Source: an uncultured Eubacteriales bacterium | Lineage (GTDB): Bacteria; Bacillota; Clostridia; Oscillospirales; CAG-272 | Direction of reading: 5' to 3' | DNA: 39,479 bases | Assembly (NCBI GenBank): GCA_900321265.1 | Contig: ONVJ01000122.1 | Coordinates: forward strand, 1-39,479 | Shown: one piece after another, positions 35,365-39,479 of the stretch | Layout: the number at the start of each line of letters is the position of its first letter | Numbering within the stretch: position 1 is the stretch's first letter | The notes under the pieces: generated by a model | What the model saw: the letters and a program-made list of their open reading frames with translations, nothing else | Told to the model about the DNA's origin: nothing | Databases searched by the model: none | Position numbers and translations under genes: made by a program

Positions 35365-36347
35365 CTACCGACCTTCAGCTAAACAAGACGGTCAGTGCCC
35401 CCAAGAAGGCAGTAAAAAAGAAAAAGCGCGCTTCTTCCCTCGACAGGAGAAAGGCGCGCGCCGGATGGTGGTTCGTAATGCCCTTCATAATCGGTTTCCT
35501 GACCGTTTATCTTCCGGTAATATTCGATTCCATCAGATACTCGTTCAGCCATATCAAGATCACGTCGGGCGAAGGGTTCATAATTGAAAATGTCGGATGG
35601 GCGAACTACAATGAAGCTCTGTTCGTCAACCCGAACTTCGTACGGACTCTTCTGACCGGTCTTGGAGAACTCGCCTTCGATATCCCCGCCATCATTCTGT
35701 TCTCGCTCTTCATGGCGGTCCTTCTGAACCAGAAGATGGTAGGCCGCGCGCTCTTCCGCGCCATATTCTTCATCCCCGTTATCCTTGCGACAGGTATCAT
35801 GGAGTCGATCGACTCTCAGAACCTCGTCGGTACGATGATGGATGATACCGACGGAATCGCGGACGGCACCGGACAGTCAACGGCGACAGACATTGTTTCG
35901 GCGATCGATATCGAACGATTGTTCGCAAACATGAGAGTCGGAACCGAACTCGTCGAATATGTTGTCGGCGTCGTTAACAAGATCTACAACATAGTAAACC
36001 GCTCGGGCGTTCAGATGCTCATATTCCTTGCCGGACTTCAGTCGATATCGCCCGCCATCTACGAGTCCTGCCAGATCGACGGCGCGACCGCCTGGGAGAC
36101 CTTCTGGAAGATCACCTTCCCTTTTTTTTTTAATGATACGGCGACCACCGAGATCTACACCGTCATCGACTCGTTCACGACAGATTCCAACAGGGTCATG
36201 AAGTTCATTGCGGGTATTTACGTTCAGTCGAACGGACAGGAGGTCAGCTCGGCGATGTCATGGATGTACTTCCTGATAGTCATCGTCATCATAGCGCTGG
36301 TTTCCGCGATCCTCTCGGCCTTCGTATTCTACCAGAGAAGAGACTGA
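35361..36347 (+). CDS. Sugar ABC transporter permease, MalF type (second pair); contains an adapter artefact
   Basis: 328-residue CUT1 permease. A Lys-rich N-terminus is followed by membrane helices and an extra loop (about 150-200, Asp/Thr rich). The EAA loop begins normally (YESCQIDGATAWETFWKITFP) but then reads FFFNDTATTEIYT, which is a translated Illumina P5 oligo (see 36122-36159). It resumes with VIDSF in frame. Aligned to the paralogue at 25300, the stretch from the EAA proline to the next SF is 18 residues in both, so natural sequence was probably replaced rather than lengthened. The real gene is almost surely intact. GGAGG precedes the ATG, which overlaps the previous stop codon. Confidence 0.88.
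   Translation: MTTDLQLNKTVSAPKKAVKKKKRASSLDRRKARAGWWFVMPFIIGFLTVYLPVIFDSIRYSFSHIKITSGEGFIIENVGWANYNEALFVNPNFVRTLLTGLGELAFDIPAIILFSLFMAVLLNQKMVGRALFRAIFFIPVILATGIMESIDSQNLVGTMMDDTDGIADGTGQSTATDIVSAIDIERLFANMRVGTELVEYVVGVVNKIYNIVNRSGVQMLIFLAGLQSISPAIYESCQIDGATAWETFWKITFPFFFNDTATTEIYTVIDSFTTDSNRVMKFIAGIYVQSNGQEVSSAMSWMYFLIVIVIIALVSAILSAFVFYQRRD
36122..36159 (+). other. Illumina P5 flow-cell oligo sequence (artefact)
   Basis: Nine T residues (36122-36130) are followed by all 29 bases of the Illumina P5 oligo (36131-36159), starting AATGATACGGCGACC and ending GATCTACAC. The surface-grafted P5 oligo carries a poly-T spacer, which explains the T-run. No natural constraint would give this match. The stretch should be masked. 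Confidence 0.97.
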
Positions 36348-36364
36348 GAAAGGAGGAAGTTAAG

Positions 36365-37492
36365 ATGAATGCACAGGATACCGCTCCGAAAATCATGAAG
36401 GAGTCAAAGAACAAGATCAGAGTCGAGTTCGAACGCACTCCGCTCAAGGAAAGACTCAAGGCGAAATTCATCAATATGGCTTTCGTCACCGACGTCGTTT
36501 GGTACATATTCAGACTCATACTCCTCCTCGGGATCGCGTATATCGTGCTGTTTCCTTTCTACAGCAAGATCGCCGGTTCCTTCATGGGCAGAGACGATTT
36601 CGTCGACGTGACCGTCATGCTCATTCCCAAGAACTTCTCGCTTGACATGTACAAGTTCATAGTTCTTGAGAACCATTATTTCGAGGCCTTCGGCAACACT
36701 CTGCTGCTTGCCGGATCGACTGCACTTATCCAGGTGTTTATCTGCTGCCTTATCGGATACGGACTCGCGAAGTTCAAATTCAAGGGCAACAAGTACGTCT
36801 TCCTGGCCGTCATCCTGACGATGGTCGTGCCTCACCAGACCCTGCAGCTTTCTCTCTTCATGAAGTTCAGATTCTTCGACATATTCGGCATCATCAAGTT
36901 CCTTTCGGGGCACGCGAGAGTCGGAGAGGTCGGATGGATCAACGACATTCTCAAATCGATCAACATTTTCGGCTCAGAGAGCAGCAACAAGCTGATCAAG
37001 GGCATCATAAGCGACGGAGCGCTCAACCTGAACAACTCCTTCATGCCCCTGATCGTGCTCTCGCTCACCGGTCTCGCCTTCAAGAACGGCCTGTATATCT
37101 TTATGCTCCGCCAGTTCTTCCGCGGCGTTCCCGACGAACTTGAGGAGTCGGCGTATATCGACGGATCGGGCGTCTTCAGGACATTCCTGCAGATCATAAT
37201 TCCTCTGTCGGTGCCGATGATGATAACCGTCTTCCTGTTCGCCTTCTCATGGCAGTGGACTGACGACTTCTATACGAGGCTATTCTTTACCACGCATAAG
37301 ACGGTGCTGATGCCGGATATCGTCGCGATCCCGCAAACTCTCGAGACCAGCTACGCCGGACAGAACCTCTACTACTCGGCTATCAGAAACACCTGCGGCA
37401 TCATGATCATCTTCCCGCTGGTCATCATCTACGCCTTCCTCCAGAACTTCCTGGTACAGGGCATAGAGAGATCCGGACTTACCGCCGATTGA
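36365..37492 (+). CDS. Sugar ABC transporter permease, MalG type (second pair), enlarged
   Basis: 375-residue CUT1 permease. ATG 36365 is chosen because AAAGGAGG (36350-36357) is correctly spaced; the in-frame ATG at 36260 would overlap the previous gene by nearly 90 bases. The EAA loop is EESAYIDGSGVFRTFLQIIIP followed by LSVP. It is about 90 residues longer than usual, with a basic N-terminal extension of about 50 residues and an insert between helices at about 180-220 (GHARVGEVGWINDILKS and on). It is the last gene of the operon and is followed by a GC-rich hairpin. Confidence 0.9.
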   Translation: MNAQDTAPKIMKESKNKIRVEFERTPLKERLKAKFINMAFVTDVVWYIFRLILLLGIAYIVLFPFYSKIAGSFMGRDDFVDVTVMLIPKNFSLDMYKFIVLENHYFEAFGNTLLLAGSTALIQVFICCLIGYGLAKFKFKGNKYVFLAVILTMVVPHQTLQLSLFMKFRFFDIFGIIKFLSGHARVGEVGWINDILKSINIFGSESSNKLIKGIISDGALNLNNSFMPLIVLSLTGLAFKNGLYIFMLRQFFRGVPDELEESAYIDGSGVFRTFLQIIIPLSVPMMITVFLFAFSWQWTDDFYTRLFFTTHKTVLMPDIVAIPQTLETSYAGQNLYYSAIRNTCGIMIIFPLVIIYAFLQNFLVQGIERSGLTAD

Positions 37493-37519
37493 TGAGGCTC
37501 ACCGCTTACAACTGATTAT

Positions 37520-37551
37520 TGCGGCCCCCGCCCTGAAGGACGGGGGCCGCA
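37520..37551. terminator. Terminator hairpin after the uptake operon
   Basis: TGCGGCCCCCG (37520-37530) pairs perfectly with CGGGGGCCGCA (37541-37551). The U-tract is missing, but the very stable stem at the end of a 15.6-kb operon, just before a new promoter, fits a terminator. Confidence 0.65.
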
Positions 37552-37602
37552 GCATTGTCCGGGAAGAAAGCGGGCATGATTTTTCCGGTATCAAAAAAAG
37601 AC

Positions 37603-37631
37603 TATACAAAAATTTAAAAATATGATATAAT
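37603..37631 (+). promoter_or_regulatory. Promoter of rlmB
   Basis: TATAAT (37626-37631) is preceded at 17 bp by TATACA (37603-37608), a four-of-six match to the -35 consensus. The leader to the GTG start is about 75 nt. Confidence 0.7.
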
Positions 37632-37710
37632 ATATACTATGCCAGTATAACCGGGACCGGACCGCCGGTCTTTTGGGAAAAACGGCTGACCGAAAGGCCT
37701 GGGGGCAAGA

Positions 37711-38493
37711 GTGAACAGCAAAAGACCGATCAGAAGAGACCGGGACGCGGAAGAGGTCCCGGAAGGCATAGTGTTCGGCAGAAACGCGGTAAGGGAGCTC
37801 CTCAGATCGGGCAGAGAGATAGACAAGATTCTTGTCAAGCGCGGCGAACGCGACGGATCGCTGCCTGTGATCTGTGCCGAGGCATCTGCGAGAGGGATAC
37901 CCGTCGTCGATACCGAAAAGGAAAAGCTCGACCGTCTCTGCCGCGGCGGAGTACATCAGGGAGTCGCCGCATACGCATCGCAGAAGGAATACTGCGACGT
38001 CGACGATATTCTGAATATCGCCCGGGAACGCGGCGAGCAGCCCTTCATCGTCATACTTGACGGAGTTGAGGATCCTCACAATCTCGGTGCGGTCATAAGG
38101 ACCGCCGAATGCACCGGAGTACACGGCGTCATAATCCCCAAGCGGAGATCCGCCGGACTGACGGCGGTGGTCGCCAAAGCGTCTGCCGGCGCGCTTGAGC
38201 ATATGGCGGTGGCAAGAGTGCCGAATCTGGCTGCGGAGATCGACCGTCTCAAGGAGCAGGGGATCTGGATCTATTCCGCCGAGGCGGGGGGAGAGGATCT
38301 CTATTCCTGCGACCTTGACCGCCCCGCCGCCTTCGTCTTCGGCAGCGAGGGCTCGGGAATATCAAGGCTGATAAAAGAAAAGAGCGATTTTATAGTGTCG
38401 CTTCCGCTTTACGGAAGGATCAATTCGCTCAATGTTTCGGCCGCGGCTGCCGCGGTGCTCTGCGAAGCAGCTCACAAGAGACACGTTAAATGA
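37711..38493 (+). CDS. rlmB: 23S rRNA (guanosine-2'-O-)-methyltransferase RlmB, SpoU/TrmH family
   Basis: SPOUT-class enzyme that methylates the 2'-O of a guanosine in the 23S rRNA peptidyl-transferase region, using S-adenosylmethionine. The 260-residue protein has the N-terminal RNA-binding part (VFGRNAVRELL, VHQGVAAY) and the three knot motifs: LDGVEDPHNLGAVIRTAE, FGSEGSGI and LPLYGRINSLNVSAAAAAVL. The start is GTG with GGGGG a few bases upstream. Substrate position is inferred from family similarity; a tRNA methylase of the same family is less likely given the VHQG motif. Confidence 0.9.
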   Translation: MNSKRPIRRDRDAEEVPEGIVFGRNAVRELLRSGREIDKILVKRGERDGSLPVICAEASARGIPVVDTEKEKLDRLCRGGVHQGVAAYASQKEYCDVDDILNIARERGEQPFIVILDGVEDPHNLGAVIRTAECTGVHGVIIPKRRSAGLTAVVAKASAGALEHMAVARVPNLAAEIDRLKEQGIWIYSAEAGGEDLYSCDLDRPAAFVFGSEGSGISRLIKEKSDFIVSLPLYGRINSLNVSAAAAAVLCEAAHKRHVK

Positions 38494-38541
38494 AGAAAAA
38501 GACACATACGGGCATAATGCCCGGGAAAGGTGCATAAATAA

Positions 38542-39479
38542 ATGGCTGACAACGAGTCCTTATCCTCGATCATAGAAAAACTGAAAAAACGCCGTGCTGC
38601 GTCAGAAGAGGAGACTCCCTCCGGCCCCGCTCAGGAATCCGCTCCCGAAGCTGCGCAAGCCGCTTCCGCAGCTGCGGAGGGTGAAGCTCCGGCCGGCGGC
38701 GAAGATGCCGCGAAGGAGAGCGCCCCGGCTGAGGCGGAGGCTGTCGCGGATTCAGCGGAGGAGACCGGCAAAGATGCCGGACTCTCGGCCGACGACCTCT
38801 TCGACGGTTCTGAAAGCGGACATCAGAGCATAGTGGACGACGATCTCTTTGCGTCTCTGGTCAGCGATCTGAGAGAAGAGTTCGGTGTATCTCCCGACGA
38901 GGCATCCGCCGAAGCGCCCGATCTTAATGCCTTTATGGCTTCGGATTCGGCAGACGCGGAAGCCGTGGATACCGACGGTGCGGGGGACCTGACCGAGGCC
39001 GACGGCAAAGAGGAGCTTATATCGTCAATAATGAACGATCTTGCCCTCAATACCGAATCGGCGCCGGAGGACGGCACCGAAGCCGAAGCCGGAGATACCG
39101 TCTTTGCGGAAAGCGCAGATGAAGCGGTCGGCACCGGTATCGGGGAAGGATCCTTCGGAATTGCTTCGGGTGAGGAGGAGGTTTCTTCGGGTTCCGACTT
39201 TTCCGCAAAAGAAGCGGGGGATGATGTGAGCTCCGGGACTTCGGAGTCTGATGAGACCGCAGGCGAGGAGCCTGCCCGCGCGGATGGACAGCTTTCGGAC
39301 GACATGCTGCTTGCCGCCTTCGGATACGCGGATACATCCCGCGGAACGGGGGACACTGCAACCCCTCAGGCGCAGAAGCCAGCTCCTTCCCGCACCCCCT
39401 CAAGTCTTCAGAGACACAAGGCCGGGTCTGTCGACAGCAATCTCGATCTTGCCTTCGGATATGACGGAAAAGAATATAA
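38542..39479 (+). CDS. Acidic Ala/Glu-rich protein of unknown function, incomplete at window end
   Basis: An open frame from ATG 38542 (AAAGGTG 9 nt upstream) stays open to the last base; the final TAA of the window is out of frame. At least 312 residues. It begins MADNESLSSIIEKLKKRR and becomes a long Ala/Glu/Asp/Ser-rich stretch, probably disordered, with short hydrophobic islands such as DDLFDG, DDDLFASLVSDLREEFG, ELISSIMNDLAL and two FGY motifs (DDMLLAAFGY, LDLAFGYD). The islands look like short binding motifs in a flexible chain. No family is recognised. It lies 48 bp after rlmB and is probably co-transcribed. Confidence 0.72.
   Translation, partial: MADNESLSSIIEKLKKRRAASEEETPSGPAQESAPEAAQAASAAAEGEAPAGGEDAAKESAPAEAEAVADSAEETGKDAGLSADDLFDGSESGHQSIVDDDLFASLVSDLREEFGVSPDEASAEAPDLNAFMASDSADAEAVDTDGAGDLTEADGKEELISSIMNDLALNTESAPEDGTEAEAGDTVFAESADEAVGTGIGEGSFGIASGEEEVSSGSDFSAKEAGDDVSSGTSESDETAGEEPARADGQLSDDMLLAAFGYADTSRGTGDTATPQAQKPAPSRTPSSLQRHKAGSVDSNLDLAFGYDGKEY

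Noticed and set aside
36131..36159. Unusual peptide NDTATTEIYT as a possible novel permease motif
   Set aside because: The DNA is exactly the Illumina P5 oligo with its poly-T spacer, so it is an artefact.
1..39479. CRISPR arrays, tRNA or rRNA genes, insertion sequences, prophage genes
   Set aside because: No regular repeat-spacer pattern, cloverleaf, rRNA-like stretch, transposase motif or phage protein was seen on either strand.

Overview
The window looks like a chromosomal piece of an uncultured, moderately GC-rich Gram-positive Clostridia-type bacterium (Bacillota), probably a gut or rumen carbohydrate user. The signs are strong AGGAGG ribosome binding sites, consensus sigma-A promoters, RNase Y, a CarD-family regulator, PlsY, a CsaB-type pyruvyl transferase, and many sugar-binding lipoproteins and CUT1 permeases without a local ATPase. 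No rRNA, tRNA, CRISPR array, transposase or phage gene was seen.

Region 1 (1-9997) is a plus-strand carbohydrate cluster. A consensus promoter drives a GH4 alpha-galactosidase (MelA type). It is followed by a solute-binding lipoprotein, an Ig-like surface protein, a BNR/Asp-box sialidase-like protein without a signal peptide, a second solute-binding lipoprotein, an N-acetylneuraminate lyase and a metallo-beta-lactamase-fold lipoprotein. The cluster has two binding proteins but no permease.

Region 2 (10007-21408) is mostly housekeeping. It holds RNase Y (minus) divergent from a CarD-like regulator, a GT4-CsaB fusion protein (minus), an unknown lipoprotein, a purine-type phosphoribosyltransferase (minus), and the plus-strand run murA, ROK glucokinase, plsY and a small membrane-anchored protein. 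Several gene groups end in hairpins of one recognisable GGGGCTG...CAGCCCC type.

Region 3 (21409-37551) is the most striking part. A long leader and a promoter with a dyad in its spacer precede a roughly 15.6-kb seven-gene operon. It encodes a 1137-residue solute-binding protein with carbohydrate-binding-like N-terminal modules, a MalF/MalG permease pair, an NHL-propeller/TPR/YIP1 membrane protein, a 2023-residue DUF5696-like glycosidase-like protein carrying a coiled-coil insert of about 1000 residues, and a second MalF/MalG pair. I read it as a surface machine for capturing, and perhaps processing, a large glycan. It presumably borrows an MsmX-type ATPase encoded elsewhere.

Region 4 (37552-39479) has rlmB and an acidic, probably disordered protein that runs off the window.

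Important caveat: positions 36122-36159, inside the second MalF-type permease, are a poly-T tract plus the complete Illumina P5 oligonucleotide. This is a sequencing or assembly artefact translated as FFFNDTATTEIYT. It sits where a conserved permease motif should be, so that part of the gene is not real biology.
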